DNA from: Anaspis maculata
Taxonomy: Eukaryota > Arthropoda > Insecta > Coleoptera > Scraptiidae
Reading direction: 5' to 3'
Length of the DNA stretch: 64,000 bases
NCBI GenBank assembly: GCA_949128115.1
Contig: CASBRS010000001.1
Coordinates: forward strand, 119,001-183,000
The position numbers and the translations under genes are program-made. Below, piece after piece: positions 47,620 through 59,573 of this stretch. Every line of letters starts with the position of its first letter. Position 1 is the first letter of the stretch. Under the pieces are notes generated by a model. The model saw only the letters and a list, made by a program, of their open reading frames with translations, did not search any database and had not been told where the DNA came from.

Positions 47620-50226
47620 TTTGTAATTGAATTTAATTGTGTCTTATTAAAGAATGTCAGTATCGAAAAAGACATCGAGATGTGTTTAATACAGTGTAAC
47701 CTCATGAACAACAATTCGCTAATTGTTGGAGTGATATATAGATCTCCCACTGGTGTCTTTGAAACATTTGTGAACCGGATTTCTGAGATTCTTGATGCTA
47801 CCTATAAGCCGGAGAGTTCCCATATTATTTGTGGGGATTTCAATACAAATTTTTTGAACAATGGTAATGACAGTAACGACGTAGTTAATTTGTTCAAGGA
47901 ATACAATCTGAAACAAACAATTTATTCACCCACACGAGTTACATCACATAGCGGTACATGTATTGATAACCTTTTCACCGATGTGGGGAGATATCACGCT
48001 GATGTATTTGACACAATTAGCTCTGACCATAAGTACCAGATTTTGACAATTTCGCTTGAGTCTGATTTTAGGGGCGGCGGACCAATTTTGAGACACCGCA
48101 GGCTGTTTAATGAGTCTAATATCGCCGCCTTCCGAAGCGCACTGGGTGCCATTGATTGGAATGTTTTGATGTCGCGGGACCTTGGTGCAGATGTTCTGTT
48201 TGACTGTTTTTATTCAGAGCTTAGAAGTGCCTTTGAGCTTGGGTTTCCCTTGACTGGGTTTACGCATCGCGGGCGGAGTAGTAGCAAGCGGTGGATCACG
48301 CCTGAGATACGGAACTTGTCTACGACTTTGAGGGAGATGCACTCGGTATGTCGTAGCATTGATAATCCACACTACAAACAAAAGTACGTTAATTTAAAAG
48401 CCTATTATCGAAAACAAATCAAAATTGCGAAAACAACCGTCAACAACAACAGAATTTTGGATGCTGACAACGTGAGTAGGGAAACTTGGAAAGTTATAAA
48501 CGAGAACAGAAGCGCATCGGAATCCATACCTAATCAGCTTCTCCATAATAACGAAAAAATTTTTGACTTACAGAGCATCACAGATGTTTTCAATGAACAT
48601 TTTGCTGCACAGTCCAACAATTGTGATTCTCCAAAGCACTCGTTTTCGGGCGTTCCTTTCCATGATAAAACTTTTTTTCTGTATCCTTCCGATCCGACAG
48701 AAATAGAACTCACAATCACAAAAATCTGTAACAAGAGATCCGCTGGGATGGATGAGATACCTGGAACAATACTTATGGCTGTTAGAGATTTGATCTCACC
48801 TGTTCTTTCGTACATCATTAATCGAAGTTTCACTCAGGGTACGTACCCAGCTTCTCTTAAAGTATCTAAGGTCATCCCGGTGTATAAGAAGAAGGGAAAT
48901 ACCCTTCATGCTGACAACTACAGGCCCGTAGCTCTCCAGTGCCAGGTGGGTAAAATATTCGAACACTGCTTTAACAATAGATTGAATACATTTCTCGAAG
49001 AAAACAACATTCTCTCAAATAACCAATACGGTTTTAGATCTAAACGTTCGACTCATCTGGCGTTGGAGAGTGCGCTGGCCTGTGTCCATGATCATGTCAG
49101 TGGCAGGGATGCTGTTGTGGGCCTATTCTTCGACATGTCGAACGCTTTTGGATCTATTGACCACGGCCTGCTTTTGGATAAGCTCAATAGGATGGGAGTT
49201 CGAGGCACAAGCAATAAATGGATCGAATCATATTTATCAGATAGGACACAGCACGTTGTTGTTGGTGGCATTAGATCGGTGGGTAGGGTGATCAGCAGGG
49301 GTAGCCCGCAGGGCTCGGGCATTTCGGCAACTCTGTTCAACTGCTATATCAATGACCTGCCAACGAACAAGATTCCAGGAGCAAAATTCACCATATATGC
49401 TGATGATACTAGTGTTGTTGTGGGAACGGATGATAGAGTGAACCTACCTAAGATTGCTCAGTCATGTATAGATTATGTTGCAGGATGGTGCGAGCATAAC
49501 GGGATCAGACTGAACATTGGAAAGTCGGTGGTGATGAAAATAACGACTAAAAACTCAACAATAGACTCCAGCCTTCTGCTGAGAAATGAGGGCAAATCAG
49601 TTAAAAATGTGAGTTCTACAAAATTTCTGGGACTATATATTGATCAAAAACTCACATGGAATGCACATATCGGGGATCTTGTTTCGAAGCTCAGTAGTTG
49701 CACGTTCCTGATTCGCTCGATCAGGGGCACAGTCTCCTCGGGTGTGCTGAGGGTCATATATTTTTCTATGTTTCAGTCCAGACTCACTTACGGAATTCTG
49801 CACTGGGGTTGTGCCGCAAATATGAAGCGTGTTCTCGTGGCGCAGAAAAGGGTTGTTCGATGCATGACGGGTTCTTCAAACAGATCATCCTGCAGACCAT
49901 TGTTCCTTAAATTGAATGTGATGACGGTGACGTCCCTGTATTTGTATTCCTTGTTGATGTATGTTAGGGCGAACATCGATAAATGCACCTTGAGACGGAA
50001 TATTCACGGTCATGACACGAGAAATGGCAATCTGCTTGATGTCCCATTCTCAAGACTTGTCATTGGACAGCACAGTCTTCAATATATGAGTCTCAGGGTG
50101 TACAATCACGCGTTGAAGGTTCACGGATGTTTCACTGACGCTGATACACATCGTGTTTTTGTGAGAAAAATAAAGCAATTTTTAATTGCCAAATGCTTTT
50201 ATACACTCGACGAGTTCTTTCTGTAA
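47620..50226 (+). CDS. LINE ORF2 (partial): APE endonuclease C-part and reverse transcriptase
   Basis: The frame is open from the truncated element end at 47620 to TAA at 50224-50226. The first ATG is at 47680 (848 residues), but it is internal to the lost endonuclease, so it is not a natural start. Numbering from that ATG, endonuclease motifs are GVIYRSP (17-23), CGDFN (51-55), a T/S-rich CIDNLF region (94-99) and SSDH (114-117). Reverse transcriptase follows with NYRPVAL (413-419), FFDMSNAF (483-490), SPQGS (542-546) and the catalytic YADD (573-576). The C-terminal FLGLYID and HGHDTRNG regions are typical of this LINE group. The enzymes make target-primed cDNA in the nucleus. With no frameshift or stop the copy looks young, although it is 5'-truncated and unlikely to move on its own. 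Confidence 0.93.
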   Translation, partial: FVIEFNCVLLKNVSIEKDIEMCLIQCNLMNNNSLIVGVIYRSPTGVFETFVNRISEILDATYKPESSHIICGDFNTNFLNNGNDSNDVVNLFKEYNLKQTIYSPTRVTSHSGTCIDNLFTDVGRYHADVFDTISSDHKYQILTISLESDFRGGGPILRHRRLFNESNIAAFRSALGAIDWNVLMSRDLGADVLFDCFYSELRSAFELGFPLTGFTHRGRSSSKRWITPEIRNLSTTLREMHSVCRSIDNPHYKQKYVNLKAYYRKQIKIAKTTVNNNRILDADNVSRETWKVINENRSASESIPNQLLHNNEKIFDLQSITDVFNEHFAAQSNNCDSPKHSFSGVPFHDKTFFLYPSDPTEIELTITKICNKRSAGMDEIPGTILMAVRDLISPVLSYIINRSFTQGTYPASLKVSKVIPVYKKKGNTLHADNYRPVALQCQVGKIFEHCFNNRLNTFLEENNILSNNQYGFRSKRSTHLALESALACVHDHVSGRDAVVGLFFDMSNAFGSIDHGLLLDKLNRMGVRGTSNKWIESYLSDRTQHVVVGGIRSVGRVISRGSPQGSGISATLFNCYINDLPTNKIPGAKFTIYADDTSVVVGTDDRVNLPKIAQSCIDYVAGWCEHNGIRLNIGKSVVMKITTKNSTIDSSLLLRNEGKSVKNVSSTKFLGLYIDQKLTWNAHIGDLVSKLSSCTFLIRSIRGTVSSGVLRVIYFSMFQSRLTYGILHWGCAANMKRVLVAQKRVVRCMTGSSNRSSCRPLFLKLNVMTVTSLYLYSLLMYVRANIDKCTLRRNIHGHDTRNGNLLDVPFSRLVIGQHSLQYMSLRVYNHALKVHGCFTDADTHRVFVRKIKQFLIAKCFYTLDEFFL

Positions 50227-50410
50227 TATATTTTTGTATATATGTATATTCTTATTGTCACAGTGTGTGGCTGTATGTGTACCGTCTGCCAGATGTATAT
50301 AAACTGTGTTAAGTGACTGTCTGACTTTGCCGATTTTATGTGTAGATTCTCAAATCTGTATATTTTCATAAGGCATAAATAAATACTTTACTTTACTTTA
50401 CTTTACTTTA
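50227..50410 (+). other. LINE 3' UTR and (CTTTA)5 tail
   Basis: 184 bp of AT-rich non-coding sequence after the ORF2 stop, with tatatatgtatatt and aataaataa stretches. It ends in five CTTTA repeats that abut the target duplication. In this LINE group the tail repeats are thought to be added or templated during target-primed reverse transcription. The final A may belong to the duplication. Confidence 0.8.
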
Positions 50411-53400
50411 ATGAGAGAGAGAGAGATCCCTAAAAATGTTCAAACCATCGTTTCCAGAATAAACACGGCCACGTGAGTGACCGAGCGTCTTGTGTGAAAA
50501 TTCCAGAAAGATCCAATAATTGTCACGCCCACTACTCGGACAGACAGGTATAAATACTAGGTCAAGCCGGTTTGAAATGGCGTAGAGAAAAGTCGATCCA
50601 GCTCTCAGCATTGTCGTTTAATATTTGAAATTGTTACAAGGTGACATGGTCGATCCGCTCGATTCTGTTCAGACAAGGAACAATCTCAAAATATTTTCGC
50701 GAAAATTGACGGAGGCTCTGGAGAAGATGACTGTGTCAGACATAACTGGGTCTTTGAGAGAGCCTCCGGAACCATCAAATAAAAAACGGCGGACGGATTA
50801 ATCCCGAAGCCAAAAAAATCGGTTCTTTTCAGAAACAAAAATCATATAACACAAAGAAAATGGTCACAAAACGATTCGAATAAGAGAGAGAGAGAGATCC
50901 CTAAAAATGTAAAAACCATCGTTTCCAGAATAAACACGGCCACGTGAGTGACCGAGCGTCTTGTGTGAAAATTCCAGAAAGATCCAATAATTGTCACGCC
51001 CACTACTCGGACAGACAGGTATAAATACTTGGTCAAGCCGGTTTGAAATGGCGTAGAGAAAAGTCAATCCAGCTCTCAGCATTGTCGTTGAATATTTGAA
51101 ATTGTTACAAGGTGACATAGTCGATCCGCTCGATTCTGTTCAGACAAGAAACAATCTCAAAATATTTTCGCGACAATTGACGGAGGCTCTGGAGAAGATG
51201 ACTGTGTCAGACAACACTGGGTCTTTGAGAGAGCCTCCGGAACCATCAAATAAAAAACGGCGGACGGATTTATCCCGGAGCCAAAAAAATCGGTTCTTTT
51301 CAGAACCAAAAATCATATAACACAAAGAAAATGGTCACAAAACGATTCGAATGAGAGAGAGAGAGAGATCCCTAAAAATGTGAAAACCATGGTTTCCAGA
51401 ATAAACACGGCCACGTGAGTGACCGAGCGTCTTGTGTGAAAATTCCAGAAAGATCCAATAATTGTCACGCCCACTACTCGGACAGACAGGTATAAATACT
51501 TGGTCAAGCCGGTTTGAAATGGCGTAGAGAAAAGTCGATCCAGCTCTCAGCATTGTCGTTGAATATTTGAAATTGTTACAAGGTGACATAGTCGATCCGC
51601 TCGATTCTGTTCAGACAAGGAACAATCTCAAAATATTTTCGCGACAATTGACGGAGGCTCTGGAGAAGATGACTGTGTCAGACAACACTGGGTCTTTGAG
51701 AGAGCCTCCGGAACCATCAAATAAAAAACGGCGGACGGATTAATCCCGGAGCCAAAAAAATCGGTTCTTTTCAGAACCAAAAATCATATAACACAAAGAA
51801 AACGGTCACAAAACGATTCGAATGAGAGAGAGAGAGAGATCCCTAAAAATGTAAAAACCATCGTTTCCAGAATAAACACGGCCACGTGAGTGACCGAGCG
51901 TCTTGTGTGAAAATTCCAGAAAAATCCAATAATTGTCACGCCCACTACTCGGACAGACAGGTATAAATACTTGGTCAAGCCGGTTTGAAATGGCGTAGAG
52001 AAAAGTCGATCCAGCTCTCAGCATTGTCGTTTAATATTTGAAATTGTTACAAGGTGACATAGTCGATCCGCTCGATTCTGTTCAGACAAGGAACAATCTC
52101 AAAATATTTTCGCGACAATTGACGGAGGCTCTGGAGAAGATGACTGTGTCAGACAACACTGGGTCTTTGAGAGAGCCTCCGGAACCATCAAATAAAAAAC
52201 GGCGGACGGCTTAATCCCGGAGCCAAAAAAATCGGTTCTTTTCAGAACCAAAAATCATATAACACAAAGAAAACGGTCACAAAACGATTCGAATGAGAGA
52301 GAGAGAGAGATCCCTAAAAATGTAAAAACCATCGTTTCCAGAATAAACACGGCCACGTGAGTGACCGAGCGTCTTGTGTGAAAATTCCAGAAAGATCCAA
52401 TCATTGTCACGCCCACTAATCGGACAGACAGGTATAAATACTTGGTCAAGCCGGTTTGAAATGGCGTAGAGAAAAGTCGATCCAGCTCTCAGCATTGTCG
52501 TTTAATATTTGAAATTGTTACAAGGTGACATAGTCGATCCGCTCGATTCTGTTCAGACAAGGAACAATCTCAAAATATTTTCGCGACAATTGACGGAGGC
52601 TCTGGAGAAGATGACTGTGTCAGACAACACTGGGTCTTTGAGAGAGCCTCCGGAACCATCAAATAAAAAACGGCGGACGGATTAATCCCGGAGCCAAAAA
52701 AATCGGTTCTTTTCAGAACCAAAAATCATATAACACAAAGAAAATGGTCACAAAACGATTCGAATGAGAGAGAGAGAGAGATCCCTAAAAATGTTAAAAC
52801 CATCGTTTCCAGAATAAACACGGCCACGTGAGTGACCGAGCGTCTTGTGTGAAAATTCCAGAAAGATCCAATCATTGTCACGCCCACTAATCGGACAGAC
52901 AGGTATAAATACTTGGTCAAGCCGGTTTGAAATGGCGTAGAGAAAAGTCGATCCAGCTCTCAGCATTGTCGTTTAATATTTGAAATTGTTACAAGGTGAC
53001 ATAGTCGATCCGCTCGATTCTGTTCAGACAAGGAACAATCTCAAAATATTTTCGCGACAATTGACGGAGGCTCTGGAGAAGATGACTGTGTCAGACAACA
53101 CTGGGTCTTTGAGAGAGCCTCCGGAACCATCAAATAAAAAACGGCGGACGGATTAATCCCGGAGCCAAAAAAATCGGTTCTTTTCAGAACCAAAAATCAT
53201 ATAACACAAAGAAAATGGTCACAAAACGATTCGAATGAGAGAGAGAGAGAGATCCCTAAAAATGTTAAAACCATCGTTTCCAGAATAAACACGGCCACGT
53301 GAGTGACCGAGCGTCTTGTGTGAAAATTCCAGAAAGATCCAATAATTGTCACGCCCACTACTCGGACAGACAGGTATAAATACTTGGTCAAGCCGGTTTG

Positions 53401-56400
53401 AAATGGCGTAGAGAAAAGTCGATCCAGCTCTCAGCATTGTCGTTTATTATTTGAAATTGTTACAAGGTGACATAGTCGATCCGCTCGATTCTGTTCAGAC
53501 AAGGAACAATCTCAAAATATTTTCGCGACAATTGACGGAGGCTCTGGAGAAGATGACTGTGTCAGACAACACTGGGTCTTTGAGAGAGCCTCCGGAACCA
53601 TCAAATAAAAAACGGCGGACGGATTAATCCCGAAGCCAAAAAAATCGGTTCTTTCCAGAACCAAAAATCATATAACACAAAGAAAATGGTCACAAAACGA
53701 TTCGAATGAGAGAGAGAGAGAGATCCCTAAAAATGTAAAAACCATCGTTTCCAGAATAAACACGGCCACGTGAGTGACCGAGCGTCTTGTGTGAAAATTC
53801 CAGAAAGATCCAATAATTGTCACGCCCACTACTCGGACAGACAGGTATAAATACTTGGTCAAGCCGGTTTGAAATGGCGTAGAGAAAAGTCGATCCAGCT
53901 CTCAGCATTGTCGTTTAATATTTGAAATTGTTACAAGGTGACATAGTCGATCCGCTCGATTCTGTTCAGACAAGGAACAATCTCAAAATATTTTCGCGAC
54001 AATTGACGGAGGCTCTGGAGAAGATGACTGTGTCAGACAACACTGGGTCTTTGAGAGAGCCTCCGGAACCATCAAATAAAAAACGGCGGACGGATTAATC
54101 CCGAAGCCAAAAAAATCGGTTCTTTCCAGAACCAAAAATCATATAACACAAAGAAAATGGTCACAAAACGATTCGAATGAGAGAGAGAGAGAGATCCCTA
54201 AAAATGTAAAAACCATCGTTTCCAGAATAAACACGGCCACGTGAGTGACCGAGCGTCTTGTGTGAAAATTCCAGAAAGATCCAATAATTGTCACGCCCAC
54301 TACTCGGACAGACAGGTATAAATACTTGGTCAAGCCGGTTTGAAATGGCGTAGAGAAAAGTCGATCCAGCTCTCAGCATTGTCGTTTAATATTTGAAATT
54401 GTTACAAGGTGACATAGTCGATCCGCTCGATTCTGTTCAGACAAGGAACAATCTCAAAATATTTTCGCGACAATTGACGGAGGCTCTGGAGAAGATGACT
54501 GTGTCAGACAACACTGGGTCTTTGAGAGAGCCTCCGGAACCATCAAATAAAAAACGGCGGACGGATTAATCCCGAAGCCAAAAAAATCGGTTCTTTCCAG
54601 AACCAAAAATCATATAACACAAAGAAAATGGTCACAAAACGATTCGAATGAGAGAGAGAGAGAGATCCCTAAAAATGTTAAAACCATCGTTTCCAGAATA
54701 AACACGGCCACGTGAGTGACCGAGCGTCTTGTGTGAAAATTCCAGAAAGATCCAATAATTGTCACGCCCACTACTCGGACAGACAGGTATAAATACTTGG
54801 TCAAGCCGGTTTGAAATGGCGTAGAGAAAAGTCGATCCAGCTCTCAGCATTGTCGTTTAATATTTGAAATTGTTACAAGGTGACATAGTCGATCCGCTCG
54901 ATTCTGTTCAGACAAGGAACAATCTCAAAATATTTTCGCGACAATTGACGGAGGCTCTGGAGAAGATGACTGTGTCAGACAACACTGGGTCTTTGAGAGA
55001 GCCTCCGGAACCATCAAATAAAAAACGGCGGACGGATTAATCCCGAAGCCAAAAAAATCGGTTCTTTCCAGAACCAAAAATCATATAACACAAAGAAAAT
55101 GGTCACAAAACGATTCGAATGAGAGAGAGAGAGAGATCCCTAAAAATGTAAAAACCATCGTTTCCAGAATAAACACGGCCACGTGAGTGACCGAGCGTCT
55201 TGTGTGAAAATTCCAGAAAGATCCAATAATTGTCACGCCCACTACTCGGACAGACAGGTATAAATACTTGGTCAAGCCGGTTTGAAATGGCGTAGAGAAA
55301 AGTCGATCCAGCTCTCAGCATTGTCGTTTAATATTTGAAATTGTTACAAGGTGACATAGTCGATCCGCTCGATTCTGTTCAGACAAGGAACAATCTCAAA
55401 ATATTTTCGCGACAATTGACGGAGGCTCTGGAGAAGATGACTGTGTCAGACAACACTGGGTCTTTGAGAGAGCCTCCGGAACCATCAAATAAAAAACGGC
55501 GGACGGATTAATCCCGAAGCCAAAAAAATCGGTTCTTTCCAGAACCAAAAATCATATAACACAAAGAAAATGGTCACAAAACGATTCGAATGAGAGAGAG
55601 AGAGAGATCCCTAAAAATGTAAAAACCATCGTTTCCAGAATAAACACGGCCACGTGAGTGACCGAGCGTCTTGTGTGAAAATTCCAGAAAGATCCAATAA
55701 TTGTCACGCCCACTACTCGGACAGACAGGTATAAATACTTGGTCAAGCCGGTTTGAAATGGCGTAGAGAAAAGTCGATCCAGCTCTCAGCATTGTCGTTT
55801 AATATTTGAAATTGTTACAAGGTGACATAGTCGATCCGCTCGATTCTGTTCAGACAAGGAACAATCTCAAAATATTTTCGCGACAATTGACGGAGGCTCT
55901 GGAGAAGATGACTGTGTCAGACAACACTGGGTCTTTGAGAGAGCCTCCGGAACCATCAAATAAAAAACGGCGGACGGATTTATCCCGGAGCCAAAAAAAT
56001 CGGTTCTTTTCAGAACCAAAAATCATATAACACAAAGAAAATGGTCACAAAACGATTCGAATGAGAGAGAGAGAGAGATCCCTAAAAATGTGAAAACCAT
56101 GGTTTCCAGAATAAACACGGCCACGTGAGTGACCGAGCGTCTTGTGTGAAAATTCCAGAAAGATCCAATAATTGTCACGCCCACTACTCGGACAGACAGG
56201 TATAAATACTTGGTCAAGCCGGTTTGAAATGGCGTAGAGAAAAGTCGATCCAGCTCTCAGCATTGTCGTTGAATATTTGAAATTGTTACAAGGTGACATA
56301 GTCGATCCGCTCGATTCTGTTCAGACAAGGAACAATCTCAAAATATTTTCGCGACAATTGACGGAGGCTCTGGAGAAGATGACTGTGTCAGACAACACTG

Positions 56401-59092
56401 GGTCTTTGAGAGAGCCTCCGGAACCATCAAATAAAAAACGGCGGACGGATTAATCCCGGAGCCAAAAATATCGGTTCTTTTCAGAACCAAAAATCATATA
56501 ACACAAAGAAAACGGTCACAAAACGATTCGAATGAGAGAGAGAGAGAGATCCCTAAAAATGTAAAAACCATCGTTTCCAGAATAAACACGGCCACGTGAG
56601 TGACCGAGCGTCTTGTGTGAAAATTCCAGAAAAATCCAATAATTGTCACGCCCACTACTCGGACAGACAGGTATAAATACTTGGTCAAGCCGGTTTGAAA
56701 TGGCGTAGAGAAAAGTCGATCCAGCTCTCAGCATTGTCGTTTAATATTTGAAATTGTTACAAGGTGACATAGTCGATCCGCTCGATTCTGTTCAGACAAG
56801 GAACAATCTCAAAATATTTTCGCGACAATTGACGGAGGCTCTGGAGAAGATGACTGTGTCAGACAACACTGGGTCTTTGAGAGAGCCTCCGGAACCATCA
56901 AATAAAAAACGGCGGACGGCTTAATCCCGGAGCCAAAAAAATCGGTTCTTTTCAGAACCAAAAATCATATAACACAAAGAAAACGGTCACAAAACGATTC
57001 GAATGAGAGAGAGAGAGAGATCCCTAAAAATGTAAAAACCATCGTTTCCAGAATAAACACGGCCACGTGAGTGACCGAGCGTCTTGTGTGAAAATTCCAG
57101 AAAGATCCAATCATTGTCACGCCCACTAATCGGACAGACAGGTATAAATACTTGGTCAAGCCGGTTTGAAATGGCGTAGAGAAAAGTCGATCCAGCTCTC
57201 AGCATTGTCGTTTAATATTTGAAATTGTTACAAGGTGACATAGTCGATCCGCTCGATTCTGTTCAGACAAGGAACAATCTCAAAATATTTTCGCGACAAT
57301 TGACGGAGGCTCTGGAGAAGATGACTGTGTCAGACAACACTGGGTCTTTGAGAGAGCCTCCGGAACCATCAAATAAAAAACGGCGGACGGATTAATCCCG
57401 GAGCCAAAAAAATCGGTTCTTTTCAGAACCAAAAATCATATAACACAAAGAAAATGGTCACAAAACGATTCGAATGAGAGAGAGAGAGAGATCCCTAAAA
57501 ATGTTAAAACCATCGTTTCCAGAATAAACACGGCCACGTGAGTGACCGAGCGTCTTGTGTGAAAATTCCAGAAAGATCCAATCATTGTCACGCCCACTAA
57601 TCGGACAGACAGGTATAAATACTTGGTCAAGCCGGTTTGAAATGGCGTAGAGAAAAGTCGATCCAGCTCTCAGCATTGTCGTTTAATATTTGAAATTGTT
57701 ACAAGGTGACATAGTCGATCCGCTCGATTCTGTTCAGACAAGGAACAATCTCAAAATATTTTCGCGACAATTGACGGAGGCTCTGGAGAAGATGACTGTG
57801 TCAGACAACACTGGGTCTTTGAGAGAGCCTCCGGAACCATCAAATAAAAAACGGCGGACGGATTAATCCCGGAGCCAAAAAAATCGGTTCTTTTCAGAAC
57901 CAAAAATCATATAACACAAAGAAAATGGTCACAAAACGATTCGAATGAGAGAGAGAGAGAGATCCCTAAAAATGTTAAAACCATCGTTTCCAGAATAAAC
58001 ACGGCCACGTGAGTGACCGAGCGTCTTGTGTGAAAATTCCAGAAAGATCCAATAATTGTCACGCCCACTACTCGGACAGACAGGTATAAATACTTGGTCA
58101 AGCCGGTTTGAAATGGCGTAGAGAAAAGTCGATCCAGCTCTCAGCATTGTCGTTTAATATTTGAAATTGTTACAAGGTGACATAGTCGATCCGCTCGATT
58201 CTGTTCAGACAAGGAACAATCTCAAAATATTTTCGCGACAATTGACGGAGGCTCTGGAGAAGATGACTGTGTCAGACAACACTGGGTCTTTGAGAGAGCC
58301 TCCGGAACCATCAAATAAAAAACGGCGGACGGATTAATCCCGAAGCCAAAAAAATCGGTTCTTTCCAGAACCAAAAATCATATAACACAAAGAAAATGGT
58401 CACAAAACGATTCGAATGAGAGAGAGAGAGAGATCCCTAAAAATGTAAAAACCATCGTTTCCAGAATAAACACGGCCACGTGAGTGACCGAGCGTCTTGT
58501 GTGAAAATTCCAGAAAGATCCAATAATTGTCACGCCCACTACTCGGACAGACAGGTATAAATACTTGGTCAAGCCGGTTTGAAATGGCGTAGAGAAAAGT
58601 CGATCCAGCTCTCAGCATTGTCGTTTAATATTTGAAATTGTTACAAGGTGACATAGTCGATCCGCTCGATTCTGTTCAGACAAGGAACAATCTCAAAATA
58701 TTTTCGCGACAATTGACGGAGGCTCTGGAGAAGATGACTGTGTCATACAACACTGGGTCTTTGAGAGAGCCTCCGGAACCATCAAATAAAAAACGGCGGA
58801 CGGATTAATCCCGGAGCCAAAAAAATCGGTTCTTTTCAGAACCAAAAATCATATAACACAAAGAAAACGGTCACAAAACGATTCGAATGAGAGAGAGAGA
58901 GAGATCCCTAAAAATGTAAAAACCATCGTTTCCAGAATAAACACGGCCACGTGAGTGACCGAGCGTCTTGTGTGAAAATTCCAGAAAGATCCAATAATTG
59001 TCACGCCCACTACTCGGACAGACAGGTATAAATACTTGGTCAAGCCGGTTTGAAATGGCGTAGAGAAAAGTCGATCCAGCTCTCAGCATTGT
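50410..59092 (+). repeat. Satellite array block 3 (18 units, exact 471-bp spacing)
   Basis: Satellite to the right of the LINE. Hairpins start at 50821, 51292, 51763, 52234, 52705, 53176, 53647, 54118, 54589, 55060, 55531, 56002, 56473, 56944, 57415, 57886, 58357 and 58828, a constant step of 471 bp. Most units carry the gtcgttTaatatt variant, which adds a second stop to the small ORF. Six units (53647, 54118, 54589, 55060, 55531, 58357) share a hairpin-loop change, TTTC to TTCC. The array is cut at 59092 by an LTR retrotransposon, 8 bp past the ctctcag motif of the last unit. Confidence 0.99.
51150..58790 (+). repeat. Ten-monomer (4710-bp) tandem duplication, second copy partial
   Basis: Rare variants recur at an offset of 4710 bp (10 x 471). 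They are ggatTtatcccgg at 51267/55977, accatGgtttcc at about 51388/56098, gaaaaAtccaa at about 51920/56630, cggacggCttaa near 52207/56917, and caatCattg with actaAtcgg near 52400/57110 and 52870/57580. Only single differences separate the copies, such as an added T in the A run at 56468 and tttatTatt at 53454. The second copy matches for about 2.9 kb, until a variant unit near 58800. A multi-unit amplification is the likely origin. Confidence 0.88.
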
Positions 59093-59345
59093 TGAAGAAT
59101 CTTGTGAAGCGTCTTTGGTGTGGGGTGGTGTGAGGATCGGCGAATTAAGCACTCGTACAATTTGGTTGATATAGGCTAGGTTTATTCATCGAATGGACAT
59201 GATGTATACAACTAACCGTACGCTTGCTGCCGATGCTGCGGGCGGAGTGAAGTGTGAGCGTGCTCCAGGCTACGAAGCCTGTCGGCGTAAAAGTGGGGCG
59301 CTGACGCATGCCCTTTAATTAAAGCGCGAAACTTGATACATTACA
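59093..59345 (-). repeat. 3' LTR of the gypsy element (253 bp)
   Basis: On the minus strand it begins TGTAATGTATC and ends GATTCTTCA, so it has TG...CA ends. It is flanked inside by a polypurine tract and outside by satellite. It matches the copy at 63797-64000 base for base over the shared 204 bp. Confidence 0.95.
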
Positions 59346-59358
59346 CATTCCTCTCTCC
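59346..59358 (-). other. Polypurine tract
   Basis: On the minus strand GGAGAGAGGAATG lies directly against the TGTAATG start of the 3' LTR. This is where plus-strand DNA synthesis is primed in LTR elements. Confidence 0.75.
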
Positions 59359-59573
59359 AATTTGAAAACAATATTTTTGAAATTGACACTCCATCTTTAC
59401 AGTAATTTTCGCAATTTTACATTCAATAGCTACATGAAATATTAACATTACACACAGTCAAAAACATATTTACATTTTATACACATAACGAAAGTTTACA
59501 AACCTTCCTGTCATTATAATATATTCTAAAACAAAAGTTAACAAACTTTCTTGTTACTATTCTGAACACAAGT
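59346..59573 (-). other. 3' non-coding region of the gypsy element
   Basis: 228 bp of AT-rich sequence between the gag-pol stop and the 3' LTR, including the polypurine tract. No env-like frame is visible. Two short related segments (gaaagtttacaaacctt and aaaagttaacaaacttt, at about 59489 and 59532) form an imperfect direct repeat. Confidence 0.7.

Larger units (their letters stand above)
47617..50410 (+). mobile_element. 5'-truncated LINE (CR1/L2/Jockey-like group)
   Basis: The insertion lies between gaatg and agagag of a satellite unit, with AATG at 47613-47616 and 50410-50413 as a likely 4-bp target duplication. The left end enters directly into an open frame, so ORF1 and the N-terminal part of the endonuclease are missing, which is usual 5' truncation. 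The 3' end is not poly(A) but five CTTTA units (50386-50410). A short tandem tail and APE-type endonuclease fit the CR1/L2-like LINEs of arthropods. The exact clade cannot be settled by eye. Confidence 0.9.

Noticed and set aside
48534..49988. Short antisense and out-of-frame ORFs within the LINE
   Set aside because: They are shadows of the intact ORF2 frame.
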